Shown: positions 34,159-43,008 of the stretch, one piece after another
How positions within the stretch are numbered: position 1 is the first letter of the stretch
Layout of the letters: each line of letters starts with the position of its first letter
NCBI RefSeq assembly: GCF_000802965.1
Contig: NZ_JSAK01000027.1
Span: 27,172 to 89,445, forward strand
Reading direction: 5' to 3'
Origin: Pseudomonas fluorescens
Lineage (GTDB): Bacteria > Pseudomonadota > Gammaproteobacteria > Pseudomonadales > Pseudomonadaceae
Length of the DNA stretch: 62,274 bases
Position numbers and translations under genes: made by a program
Notes under the pieces: generated by a model
Seen by the model: the letters and a program-made list of their open reading frames with translations, nothing else
What the model was told of the DNA's origin: nothing
Database searches by the model: none

Positions 34159-34783
34159 GAGTCAGCTCCAGCAAACGAGGCAGCAAGGCATCCAGGGATT
34201 GCTGAACCTGTGCCAATGGTTGCGCGGCGTCGACCAGTACGTAGCGCGCAGGCTCCGCGGCGGCGCGCTTGAGGAAGGCACTGCGCACGGCGTCGAAAAA
34301 GGTCCGGCCTTCCAGCTCGAAACGATCCAGACGACCACGAGCACTGGCGCGAGCCAGACCCACTTCCACCGGCAGATCGAAGATCAGCGTCAGATCAGGG
34401 CGCAAATCACCCTGTACAAAGGTTTCCAGGGTAGCGATACGCTCCAGTGACAAGCCGCGACCACCACCCTGGTAGGCGTACGTCGAGTCGGTAAAACGAT
34501 CACACAACACCACGGCACCGCGGGCCAATGCCGGGCGAATCACCTCGGCCAGGTGCTGGGCTCGCGCAGCGAATACCAGCAGCAGCTCGGTGTCCGGGTT
34601 CATGACTTCGTCGACTGGCGCCAACAGCACTTCGCGGATGCGCTCGGCCAACGGCGTGCCGCCCGGTTCACGGGTCAGCACGACCTCGATACCGGCGCCG
34701 CGCAGGCGCTCTGCCAGGTATTCGCGATTGGTGCTTTTGCCGGCGCCTTCCGGGCCTTCCAGAGTAATAAACAAGCCAGTCAC
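34151..34783 (-). CDS. tmk: Thymidylate kinase
   Basis: A 210-residue kinase making dTDP from dTMP. P-loop LEGPEGAGKSTN, the DRF motif in LCDRFTDSTYAYQGGGRGL and the LID/arginine region ARASARGRLDRFE. Overlaps holB by eight bases and starts 20 bases after mltG. Confidence 0.95.
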   Translation of the reverse strand: MTGLFITLEGPEGAGKSTNREYLAERLRGAGIEVVLTREPGGTPLAERIREVLLAPVDEVMNPDTELLLVFAARAQHLAEVIRPALARGAVVLCDRFTDSTYAYQGGGRGLSLERIATLETFVQGDLRPDLTLIFDLPVEVGLARASARGRLDRFELEGRTFFDAVRSAFLKRAAAEPARYVLVDAAQPLAQVQQSLDALLPRLLELTRG

Positions 34784-34802
34784 AGGCAGTCCTTAGTCAG
34801 AG

Positions 34803-36038
34803 TCATTGCGGGCTTTTCGGTGCATCTGCTTCCGGCTCAGGCACGGGTGCAGGTTCAGGCGCTGGCTCTTGCGGCGAAACTGGCGGCAGAGCCTCAGGAA
34901 CTGTGTCAGGTGAAGCGGCCGGGATCAGCTCCTGCTCTTGCTCGGGCTGACCTGGCTCAGCCTGAGACTCCAGCGCCGGGGTTGGCGACGTCTCGGGCGC
35001 GGTGACCGGTGCAGGGCTGGAACGATAATCCGCGCGACGCTTGAGCTGGTACTCCCGCACCGCGTTGTTATGGGCGTCCAGGTCATCGGAGAACACGTGA
35101 CTGCCATCACCGCGTGCCACAAAATAAAGACTGTTGCCCGCCACCGGATTCAGCGCTGCGTGGATCGCCTCACGCCCGACCATGGCAATCGGGGTCGGCG
35201 GCAGGCCGGCGATCACATAGGTGTTGTATGGCGTCGGCTCCTTGAGATGGGCGCGGGTCAACTTGCCGCTGTAACGGTCACCAAGGCCGTAGATTACCGT
35301 CGGATCGGTTTGCAACAACATGCCGATCGCCATGCGCCGCACAAACACACCGGCAATCTGCCCGCGCTCCTGTGGCACACCGGTTTCCTTTTCCACCAGC
35401 GAGGCCATGATCAGCGCCTGGTAGGGGTCACTGTACGGCAGGTCGGTCGCGCGCTGGTTCCACTCCTTGGCGAGTACCTCATCGAGGCGATCGTAGGCGG
35501 TTTTCAGCAGCTCGACATCGGTCATGCCACGCACAAAACGGTAGGTATCGGGGAAGAAACGCCCTTCCGGGAAAAGCCCGGCATGACCGAGTTTTTCCAT
35601 GACCTGGCTATCGCTCAACCCTTCCAGGGTGTGATCGAGTTTTTCCTCTTTGGCCAATGCTGCACGGACCTGATGGAAATTCCAGCCCTCCACCAGCGTC
35701 ACGCTGTATTGCACCATTTCCCCACGCTTCCACAAGTCGATCAGACCTTCGACGGTCATGCCGGGAAGCATGCGGTACTCGCCGCTGTGCAGGGGTTGTT
35801 TGGGCAGATTGAAGCGCCAATACACGCGCAGCCAGAAAGCGTCCTTGATGAGACCATCGGCTTCAAGTCGCAGGAAAGTGCGGTTCGGTGTGGTGCCCTT
35901 CGGCACCTCCAGCAGTTCTTCCTGAGCGATATTCAGCGGCTGCACCAGCGCCGAATGAATTTTCCAGGCAGAAGCGCCCAACATCAGCCCCGCCAGAACC
36001 AGTCCGGTTTCCAGCAGCAGCAAGAATTTACGTCTCAC
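34803..36038 (-). CDS. mltG: Endolytic murein transglycosylase MltG with extended C-terminal tail
   Basis: Inner-membrane lytic transglycosylase that cuts nascent glycan strands. One N-terminal membrane helix (FLLLLETGLVLAGLMLGA), a LysM-like region, and the YceG catalytic domain with the catalytic Glu in IMASLVEKETG and the QTDPTVIYG and NTYVIAGLPPTPI motifs. The start is GTG at 36038, three bases after the pabC stop. Beyond the usual end near residue 345 there is a tail of about 65 residues rich in Pro, Glu and Ala, which is not in E. coli MltG. Confidence 0.92.
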   Translation of the reverse strand: MRRKFLLLLETGLVLAGLMLGASAWKIHSALVQPLNIAQEELLEVPKGTTPNRTFLRLEADGLIKDAFWLRVYWRFNLPKQPLHSGEYRMLPGMTVEGLIDLWKRGEMVQYSVTLVEGWNFHQVRAALAKEEKLDHTLEGLSDSQVMEKLGHAGLFPEGRFFPDTYRFVRGMTDVELLKTAYDRLDEVLAKEWNQRATDLPYSDPYQALIMASLVEKETGVPQERGQIAGVFVRRMAIGMLLQTDPTVIYGLGDRYSGKLTRAHLKEPTPYNTYVIAGLPPTPIAMVGREAIHAALNPVAGNSLYFVARGDGSHVFSDDLDAHNNAVREYQLKRRADYRSSPAPVTAPETSPTPALESQAEPGQPEQEQELIPAASPDTVPEALPPVSPQEPAPEPAPVPEPEADAPKSPQ

Positions 36039-36041
36039 GTA

Positions 36042-36857
36042 TCAAGCATCCAGTAGCGCGCGGGCAATGGTTTGGAGTTTACGGGTGAGCGGCCCAACCG
36101 GCCAGCTCAGAGCGGCATAGGCATGCACCGGCCAAACGCCATACACGCTATTGCAGACAAAGACTTCGTCAGCCCATTGCAGCTGGTCGAGGGTGATATC
36201 GGTGATTTGCGTGGGAATGCCCGATGACTCGGCTTGAAACAATAATTCGGCGCGCATCACGCCTTCGACGCCGCAGCGCTTGAGATCAGCAGTCATGAGC
36301 ACGCCATCGCGCACCAGGAACAGATTACTGAACACACCTTCGATGACGCGACCCGCCTGATCGAGCATCAAACCTTCAGCATGATCGGTGTCTTGCCATT
36401 CGGAGCGGGCGATCACTTGCTCAAGTCGGTTCAAGTGCTTGAGACCGGCCAGCAGAGGCTGAATGGAAAGTCGTGTCGTACAGGGGAACAGACGAACACC
36501 CTGCTCGCCATGAACCGCAGGATACGCCGCAGGCGGATTACCTTGCAGGATACGTCGGGCCTGGGCCGTTGGATCAGGAGCGTAACCCCGCAAGCTGTCG
36601 CCGCGGGTAAGGATGAGCTTGAGCACCCCGTCACCCAGCGCGGTGGCATAGGCCAGCAGTTCGTTGCGGATCAGCTCGTGATCGACTGCAATCGCCAGGC
36701 GCTTGCAGCCATCGGCGAGGCGCGACAAGTGCCGCTCCAGCAACAGAGGCCGCCCATCACGCACGGCGATGGTCTCAAACAGACCATCGCCGTAAGCCAG
36801 GCCGCGATCCTTCAGCGACAGAGCGTCAGCCGGCTGACCGTCGACCCAGCTCTCCAT
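36042..36857 (-). CDS. pabC: Aminodeoxychorismate lyase
   Basis: A 271-residue PLP enzyme of fold type IV making p-aminobenzoate for folate. The PLP lysine is in LAGLKHLNRLEQVIARS; the start region FETIAVRDGRPLLLERHLSRL is typical. The ATG shares its A with the fabF TGA (TGATG), so translation is coupled. Confidence 0.92.
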   Translation of the reverse strand: MESWVDGQPADALSLKDRGLAYGDGLFETIAVRDGRPLLLERHLSRLADGCKRLAIAVDHELIRNELLAYATALGDGVLKLILTRGDSLRGYAPDPTAQARRILQGNPPAAYPAVHGEQGVRLFPCTTRLSIQPLLAGLKHLNRLEQVIARSEWQDTDHAEGLMLDQAGRVIEGVFSNLFLVRDGVLMTADLKRCGVEGVMRAELLFQAESSGIPTQITDITLDQLQWADEVFVCNSVYGVWPVHAYAALSWPVGPLTRKLQTIARALLDA

Positions 36858-38101
36858 CAGCCTGCGAACCGGCGGAACACCAGCGAGCCGTTGGTGCCGC
36901 CAAACCCGAAGGAGTTGGACAGGACCACATCGATATCCATGTTGCGCGCAGTGTGCGGCACGAAATCAAGATCGCAGCCTTCGTCCGGCTCATCGAGGTT
37001 GATGGTCGGAGGCGCCACCTGACTGTTGATCGCCAGCACGCTGAAAATCGCCTCGACCGCGCCCGCCGCACCCAGCAGGTGACCGGTCATGGACTTGGTC
37101 GAACTGACGGCCAATTTGTAGGCGTGATCGCCGAACACCGACTTGATCGCATTGGCTTCCGCGAGGTCGCCTGCAGGAGTCGAGGTGCCGTGGGCGTTGA
37201 CGTACTGCACCTGATCGCCATTGATCTTCGCGTCGCGCAGGGCATTGGTGATGCAACGCGCAGCACCCGCGCCATCGGCTGGCGGCGAAGTCATGTGGTA
37301 GGCATCGCCGCTGGTACCAAAGCCGATCAGCTCGGCATAAATCGTCGCGCCGCGCGCCTTGGCGTGCTCGAGCTCTTCGAGGACCAACGCACCGGCACCG
37401 TCGGACAGAACGAAGCCATCACGGCCCTTGTCCCATGGACGGCTGGCACGGGTCGGCTCGTCGTTGCGGGTCGATAGCGCGCGAGAGGCACCGAAGCCGC
37501 CCATGCCCAGACCACAGGCCGCCATCTCGGCGCCGCCGGCGATCATCACATCGGCTTCGTCGTACATGATGTTGCGAGCCGCCATGCCGATACAGTGCGT
37601 ACCGGTGGTGCAAGCAGTGGCGATGGCGTAGTTAGGTCCCTGTGCGCCCAAGTGGATGGACAGGAAACCGGAAATCATATTGATGATCGAGCCAGGCACG
37701 AAGAAAGGAGAAATCCGTCGTGGGCCGGTCTCGTGCAACGTGCGGCTGGTTTCTTCGATATTGGTCAGACCGCCAATACCCGAACCCATGGCCACGCCGA
37801 TGCGCTCACGGTTGGCGTCGGTGACTTCGAGGCCAGCATTGCGTACTGCCTGAAAACCAGCGGCCAGGCCGTATTGAATGAACAGGTCGAGTTTGCGAGC
37901 TTCCTTGACCGAAAGGTATTCCTCGACATTGAAGCCCTTTACCGAGCCGCCAAAACGGGTGGAATAGGCAGAAAGGTCGGTGTGTTCGATCAGACCAATG
38001 CCACTGCGGCCAGCCAGAATGCCCTGCCAACTGCTCGGCACATCCGTGCCCAGTGGCGACAACATACCCATACCGGTGACTACGACGCGTCTACGCGACA
38101 C
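36857..38101 (-). CDS. fabF: 3-oxoacyl-ACP synthase II
   Basis: KAS II of fatty-acid elongation, 414 residues. Cys164 in ATACTTGTHC, His in VNAHGTSTPAGD and His in KSMTGHLLGAAG form the catalytic triad. Lies downstream of acpP across a terminator hairpin. Confidence 0.96.
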   Translation of the reverse strand: MSRRRVVVTGMGMLSPLGTDVPSSWQGILAGRSGIGLIEHTDLSAYSTRFGGSVKGFNVEEYLSVKEARKLDLFIQYGLAAGFQAVRNAGLEVTDANRERIGVAMGSGIGGLTNIEETSRTLHETGPRRISPFFVPGSIINMISGFLSIHLGAQGPNYAIATACTTGTHCIGMAARNIMYDEADVMIAGGAEMAACGLGMGGFGASRALSTRNDEPTRASRPWDKGRDGFVLSDGAGALVLEELEHAKARGATIYAELIGFGTSGDAYHMTSPPADGAGAARCITNALRDAKINGDQVQYVNAHGTSTPAGDLAEANAIKSVFGDHAYKLAVSSTKSMTGHLLGAAGAVEAIFSVLAINSQVAPPTINLDEPDEGCDLDFVPHTARNMDIDVVLSNSFGFGGTNGSLVFRRFAG

Positions 38102-38146
38102 AGCACTCTCCTTTTTTCAAATGACGACTTTGCATCAGGCCTAAAG

Positions 38147-38181
38147 AAAAAACCGCACGCCATGATGGCAGTGCGGTTTTT
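38147..38181 (-). terminator. Terminator between acpP and fabF
   Basis: Stem CCGCAC...GTGCGG, extended by GCCATGATGGC pairing, flanked by A-run and T-run, so it works in both directions. It probably gives high acpP messenger with partial read-through to fabF. Confidence 0.85.
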
Positions 38182-38210
38182 CCATGACAGCAAGCAACGA
38201 TTACAAACTA

Positions 38211-38447
38211 TTACGCCTGGTGGCTAGTAACGTAGTCGATTGCAGCTTGTACAGTAGTGATCTTCTCAGCTTCTTCGTCAGGGATTTCGGTCTCGAATTC
38301 CTCTTCCAGAGCCATCACCAGCTCAACGGTGTCAAGGGAGTCAGCACCCAGGTCTTCAACGAAGGAAGCAGTGTTGACCACTTCTTCTTCTTTAACGCCC
38401 AGTTGCTCGGCAACGATTTTCTTGACGCGCTCTTCGATGGTGCTCAT
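38211..38447 (-). CDS. acpP: Acyl carrier protein
   Basis: A 78-residue acidic carrier of fatty-acid synthesis. The phosphopantetheine site is S37 in GADSLDTVELVMALEEEF. An AT-rich spacer of about 196 bases to fabG holds a likely own promoter. Confidence 0.98.
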   Translation of the reverse strand: MSTIEERVKKIVAEQLGVKEEEVVNTASFVEDLGADSLDTVELVMALEEEFETEIPDEEAEKITTVQAAIDYVTSHQA

Positions 38448-38643
38448 ACCTTGTTTTCACTCCTAATGGACAAATTCAGGCAGCTGGCCAGTGGGTAAGT
38501 GTATAGAAAGACTTTTCAGCTTTTCAACTGAAAGCTTCACTCCTCAAACCCTGCGACCCGCTGCCTATAAATAGATTGCAGCTTTATAACGGATTTTAGA
38601 CAGCTCGTATGACATTTTTTTGAAGCAATCCGTCACATTTGAA

Positions 38644-39384
38644 TTACATGTACATCCCGCCGTTCACCGGGATTGTAGCCCCAGTAACGTAAGCCGCACC
38701 GTCGGATGCAAGAAAAGCGACCACAGACGCGATCTCTTGAGCTTGCCCCAGACGACCCAGCGGAATCTGCATCTGCAAGGCTTCACGCTGTGCCTCGGGC
38801 AGTTCGCGGGTCATATCGGTGTCGATGAACCCTGGGGTCACCGAGTTTACCGTAATCGAACGCGAACCGACTTCACGCGCCAGTGCACGGCTGAAACCTT
38901 CCAGACCGGCCTTGGCGGCTGCGTAGTTTACTTGGCCTGCGTTGCCCATGGCACCCACAACAGAGCCAATACTGATAATTCGTCCCCAACGGGCCTTGGT
39001 CATGCCGCGCAAAACGCCCTTGGACAGGCGGAACAGACTGTTCAGGTTGGTATCAACAACGTCATGCCATTCGTCGTCTTTCATGCGCATCATCAGGTTA
39101 TCGCGGGTGATGCCGGCATTGTTGACCAGAATCGCCGGCGCACCGAACTGCTCCTGAATGGCCGCCAGGACAGCTGCCACGGACTCGTCGCTGGTGACGT
39201 TGAGTTCCAGGCCTGTGCCTTGAATACCGTTTTCCTTCAGGGTGGCGGCAATGCGTTCGGCACCCGAGGCGGAGGTCGCGGTACCCACAACGATGGCACC
39301 CTGACGACCCAGCTCCAGGGCGATAGCCTGGCCGATACCGCGGCTCGCACCGGTGACCAGTGCAACTTTACCTTGCAGACTCAT
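38644..39384 (-). CDS. fabG: 3-oxoacyl-ACP reductase
   Basis: NADPH-dependent SDR of fatty-acid elongation, 246 residues. TGASRGIG near the N-terminus, NNAGITRDNL, Ser in IISIGSVVG and Tyr-Lys in NYAAAKAG. The ATG at 39384 has AGGAGA upstream; the 11-codon upstream extension was rejected. Confidence 0.96.
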   Translation of the reverse strand: MSLQGKVALVTGASRGIGQAIALELGRQGAIVVGTATSASGAERIAATLKENGIQGTGLELNVTSDESVAAVLAAIQEQFGAPAILVNNAGITRDNLMMRMKDDEWHDVVDTNLNSLFRLSKGVLRGMTKARWGRIISIGSVVGAMGNAGQVNYAAAKAGLEGFSRALAREVGSRSITVNSVTPGFIDTDMTRELPEAQREALQMQIPLGRLGQAQEIASVVAFLASDGAAYVTGATIPVNGGMYM

Positions 39385-39400
39385 GCAAGCTTCTCCTGAT

Positions 39401-40339
39401 TCAGGCCAACGCTGCACGGGCGGCAGCGAAAGCGTCTGGGGTATTGAGGTTGGATGTCGATACGCCTTCGGCGCAACGTTTGTTCAGACCGGCCAGCACT
39501 TTGCCTGGGCCGCATTCGACCAGATTGGTCGCGCCCTTGGCGGCCAGCGCCTGGACCGATTCAACCCAGCGTACAGGCTTGTAGAGCTGCTCAAGCAGAT
39601 CGCGCTTGAGGGTTTCCAGATCGGCCGGCACATCGGCGCTGACGTTTTGCACCACAGGAATCTGCGGTGTTTGCCAGTCGATTGCGGCGATGGATTCAGC
39701 GAAACGCTCGGCAGCCGGACGCATCAGCTCACAATGGGACGGAACGCTGACCGGCAGTGGCATGGCGCGTTTGGCACCACGGGCCTTGCAACCCTCGATG
39801 GCGCGCTCGACCGCAGCCTTGGCACCGGCGATAACCACTTGGCCCGGGGAGTTGAAGTTCACGGCGCTGACCACTTCGCCCTGCGCCGCTTCGGCACAGG
39901 CTGCCAGAACGTCAGCGTCTTCCAAGCCAAGGATGGCAGCCATACCGCCCTGCCCGGCCGGAACGGCTTCCTGCATCAGTTGGCCGCGACGCTCGACCAG
40001 CTTCACCGCATCGCCCAGGCTCAGACTGCCCGCCGCGACCAGTGCGCTGTATTCACCCAGGCTGTGACCGGCAACATAAGCCGGACGCGCGCCGCCTTCA
40101 GCCAGCCACAAGCGCCATAGGGCGATCGAGGCAGTCAGAATGGCCGGTTGGGTTTTATCGGTTTGATTGAGCTGTTCTTCCGGCCCTTGCTGGGTCAGTG
40201 CCCACAGGTCATAACCCAGAGCATCGGAAGCTTCTTTGAATGTTTCGAGGACAACCGGATGTTGCGCGCCCAACTCGGCCAGCATGCCGAGGGACTGCGA
40301 ACCCTGTCCCGGAAAGACGAATGCGAGGGAAGCAGACAT
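39401..40339 (-). CDS. fabD: Malonyl-CoA:ACP transacylase
   Basis: A 312-residue transacylase. Nucleophile S93 in GHSLGEYSAL, GQGSQ at the N-terminus and VPSHCELM with the catalytic His. ATG 40339 chosen; the longer frame runs into the plsX spacer. The 125-base gap to plsX contains GTCCC-cgaagc-GGGAC, a small hairpin in the leader. Confidence 0.95.
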   Translation of the reverse strand: MSASLAFVFPGQGSQSLGMLAELGAQHPVVLETFKEASDALGYDLWALTQQGPEEQLNQTDKTQPAILTASIALWRLWLAEGGARPAYVAGHSLGEYSALVAAGSLSLGDAVKLVERRGQLMQEAVPAGQGGMAAILGLEDADVLAACAEAAQGEVVSAVNFNSPGQVVIAGAKAAVERAIEGCKARGAKRAMPLPVSVPSHCELMRPAAERFAESIAAIDWQTPQIPVVQNVSADVPADLETLKRDLLEQLYKPVRWVESVQALAAKGATNLVECGPGKVLAGLNKRCAEGVSTSNLNTPDAFAAARAALA

Positions 40340-40464
40340 GTAACAAGCCCCTAATGATCTTGTCGTCGGAGAATTGACGTCCCGCTTCGGGGACGCAAGA
40401 AACTGACAGTTGGATGGCCAAATGAACTGAGCAGTCACATTTAAGCATTGTCCGACGAAAACGC

Positions 40465-41475
40465 CTAAAGCAACAAATCCTCCAGACGGCCGTGAATCCG
40501 CTCCGGCAGGTTTTCCTGAATCTCGATCAGGGCACGGGAAATGGCACTTTGAAAACCCTGAACCCCCGCAGAACCGTGGCTCTTCACCACAATCCCCTGC
40601 AAACCAAGGAAGCTTGCTCCGTTATGCCTTGCGGGTGCCAGATCAGCTTGAAGACGCTTCATCAGCGGCAACGCCAAAGCACCCACCAGACGCGACGGCA
40701 GGCTTTTCTTGAACAATGCCTCGATGCGCCCGGCAATCATGGTCGCCAGGCCTTCGCTGGATTTGAGCAGGATATTGCCGACAAAACCGTCGCACACCAC
40801 CACATCCGCTTCGCCGCGATACAAACCGTCGCCTTCGACAAAGCCGATGTAATTAATGCCACGGGCAGCCTGCAACAAAGTCGCGGCCAGCTTGACCTGC
40901 TGATTACCCTTGATGTCTTCGGTGCCGATATTCAGTAACGCCACACGCGGACGCACGATACCCAGGGTTTCCGCGGCAACCGAACCCATCACTGCGAACT
41001 GCAACAGATGCTCGGCACTGCAATCGACATTGGCACCCAAGTCGAGCAGTTGGCAGTAACCCTTTTGTGTCGGAATCGCCGCCACCATGGCCGGCCTGTC
41101 AATGCCCGGCAAGGTCTTGAGCACAAACCGCGACAATGCCATCAGCGCACCGGTGTTTCCGGCACTGACACAGGCCTGAACCTTGCCATCACGCAACAAC
41201 TCAAGCGCTACGCGCATCGACGAATCGGGTTTGCCACGCAAGGCCTGGGCAGGTTTTTCGTCCATGGTGATGACTTCGGACGCCGGAGCAATCGACAGGC
41301 GCGCGCGATCCACAGCCGATTGGCCAGCGATCAATTCTTCAAGGAGGGAGGGTTGACCGACAAGGGTCAGGTGCAGCGAAGGAGTAGCAGACAGGCAAGC
41401 AAGGCTGGCCTGGACAATGCTGCGGGGACCGAAGTCCCCGCCCATTGCGTCAATCGCGATGACTTGAGCAGACAA
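40465..41475 (-). CDS. plsX: Phosphate acyltransferase PlsX
   Basis: A 336-residue enzyme making acyl-phosphate from acyl-ACP for phospholipid synthesis. Typical IAIDAMGGDFGP start, CVSAGNTGALMALS, LLDLGANVDCSAEHLLQFA and VVCDGFVGNILLKSSEG. Starts four bases after rpmF. Confidence 0.95.
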   Translation of the reverse strand: MSAQVIAIDAMGGDFGPRSIVQASLACLSATPSLHLTLVGQPSLLEELIAGQSAVDRARLSIAPASEVITMDEKPAQALRGKPDSSMRVALELLRDGKVQACVSAGNTGALMALSRFVLKTLPGIDRPAMVAAIPTQKGYCQLLDLGANVDCSAEHLLQFAVMGSVAAETLGIVRPRVALLNIGTEDIKGNQQVKLAATLLQAARGINYIGFVEGDGLYRGEADVVVCDGFVGNILLKSSEGLATMIAGRIEALFKKSLPSRLVGALALPLMKRLQADLAPARHNGASFLGLQGIVVKSHGSAGVQGFQSAISRALIEIQENLPERIHGRLEDLLL

Positions 41476-41479
41476 GTGA

Positions 41480-41662
41480 TTACTCGTCAGCGCCCTTGTC
41501 GATCACTTTACGGCCACGGTATACGCCTTCTGGCGATACGTGGTGACGCAGGTGAACTTCACCAGTGGTTTTTTCTACAGACAGGGTGCTAGCCTCGAGA
41601 GCGTCGTGCGAACGGCGCATGTCACGGGCAGAGCGGGATTTTTTGTTCTGCTGAACAGCCAT
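41480..41662 (-). CDS. rpmF: 50S ribosomal protein L32
   Basis: A 60-residue basic protein, [20 protein letters not shown], typical bacterial L32 of the type without a zinc ribbon. Located yceD-rpmF-plsX as in most gammaproteobacteria. Confidence 0.97.
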
Positions 41663-41675
41663 AATTGATTAACTC

Positions 41676-42203
41676 CTAAACGTTTGGGTCACGCTTTAAC
41701 TGCGCCAATACACTGAACGGGTTGGACCGCGTTACCTCGTCCTCGCTCGGTTCGGGCTCATCTGCTCCCGCCGGCTGCTGGCATTCTTCCGGATGATGAG
41801 CAGGCACAATGGGCAAGGCGAGCAGAAGCTCCTCCTCGATCAGTGACTGCAGATCCAATGGATCTTCGCCCAGTTCCAGCACGTCATAACCTTTCGGCAA
41901 CGACTGGGTATTCGCACCCTCCTTCACCACAGCGTAACTGCATTCGCTATGGATCGGCAGGGTGACCAGCTCAAGACAACGCTGGCAAACCATTTTGACT
42001 TCAGTGTCGATAAAGCTGTGGATGACCACAGATTTACGTTCATCTCGTCCAAAAACGAATTTAGCCTGCACCGTACCGACATTGTCGGAAAGCGGGTCGC
42101 AGAGTCTCTCCAAATCGGCCAGCAGCATTTCACCTTGAAGGGTGGTGCCACGATCAGCCAATTTGCGCGGGTCAACGTGAGGTGGAATCGGGTCATTCAA
42201 CAT
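41676..42203 (-). CDS. yceD: YceD/DUF177 family protein (23S rRNA accumulation)
   Basis: A 175-residue DUF177 protein upstream of rpmF, linked in E. coli to 23S rRNA accumulation. The conserved MVCQRCLELVTLPI pair of cysteines and the acidic LELGEDPLDLQSLIEEELLLALP are present. ATG 42203 chosen over GTG 42227. Divergent from maf. Confidence 0.92.
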   Translation of the reverse strand: MLNDPIPPHVDPRKLADRGTTLQGEMLLADLERLCDPLSDNVGTVQAKFVFGRDERKSVVIHSFIDTEVKMVCQRCLELVTLPIHSECSYAVVKEGANTQSLPKGYDVLELGEDPLDLQSLIEEELLLALPIVPAHHPEECQQPAGADEPEPSEDEVTRSNPFSVLAQLKRDPNV

Positions 42204-42308
42204 AGGCGCAGCATTATAGGGATGCACCCGCCCATGTCAAAGGAAATTCAGCCCTGTCCGTCACTTGGAAGCCCCGCTAGAATTCTCACCTGCCATTTGG
42301 AGACACGT

Positions 42309-42887
42309 ATGCTGCCTTTATTACTCGCTTCCAGCTCGGTTTATCGCCGGGAATTGCTGGCCCGCTTGCAGCTACCGTTCATCTGCAGCTCGCCTGACAT
42401 CGACGAAAGCCATCGCCTTGGCGAATCCGCCATTGATCTGGTTAAGCGCCTCGCCGAGGAAAAAGCCCGGGCGCTGGCCGGCAGCCATGGCGCTCACTTG
42501 ATCATCGGTTCCGACCAGGTCGCCGTGCTCGGCGACAGGATTATCGGCAAACCCCACACTTTCGAAAAGGCCCGCGAACAACTGCTAGCCTCAAGCGGCA
42601 CCAGCGTGACCTTCCTGACGGGCCTGGCGCTGCTCAATAGCCACACCGGCCATTGCCAGGTCGACTGCGTACCTTTCACCGTACACATGCGCACACTCGA
42701 CACTGAACGCATCGAACGCTACCTGCACGCAGAACAACCCTACGACTGCGCTGGCAGCTTCAAGGCCGAAGGTTTGGGCGTGAGCCTGTTTCAAAGCACC
42801 GAAGGCCCTGATGCCACCAGCCTTGTCGGCCTGCCGCTGATTCGCCTTGTGGACATGCTGCTGGCCGAGGGCGTGCAAATCCCCTGA
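42309..42887 (+). CDS. maf: Maf-like nucleotide pyrophosphatase (YceF type)
   Basis: A 192-residue Maf/HAM1 protein; YceF-type members hydrolyse m7GTP. LLLASSSVYRRELLARL start, DESHR, AHLIIGSDQVAVL with the catalytic Asp, and GKPHTFEKAREQL. ATG 42309; the frame extends upstream but that part overlaps the yceD promoter region. Confidence 0.9.
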   Translation: MLPLLLASSSVYRRELLARLQLPFICSSPDIDESHRLGESAIDLVKRLAEEKARALAGSHGAHLIIGSDQVAVLGDRIIGKPHTFEKAREQLLASSGTSVTFLTGLALLNSHTGHCQVDCVPFTVHMRTLDTERIERYLHAEQPYDCAGSFKAEGLGVSLFQSTEGPDATSLVGLPLIRLVDMLLAEGVQIP

Positions 42888-42891
42888 AAAG

Positions 42892-42998
42892 CAAAAGATC
42901 GCAGCCTTCGGCAGCTCCTACAGGGATTCGAGTCACCGCGAATAATGCGACCGGACATCGAATCTGTAGGAGCTGCCGCAGGCTGCGATCTTTTGATC
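42892..42998. repeat. REP doublet, family A
   Basis: Inverted pair between the convergent maf and sppA genes; the right arm carries one base change (GCCGCAGGCTGCG). Confidence 0.9.
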
Positions 42999-43008
42999 TT
43001 GAAACAGC

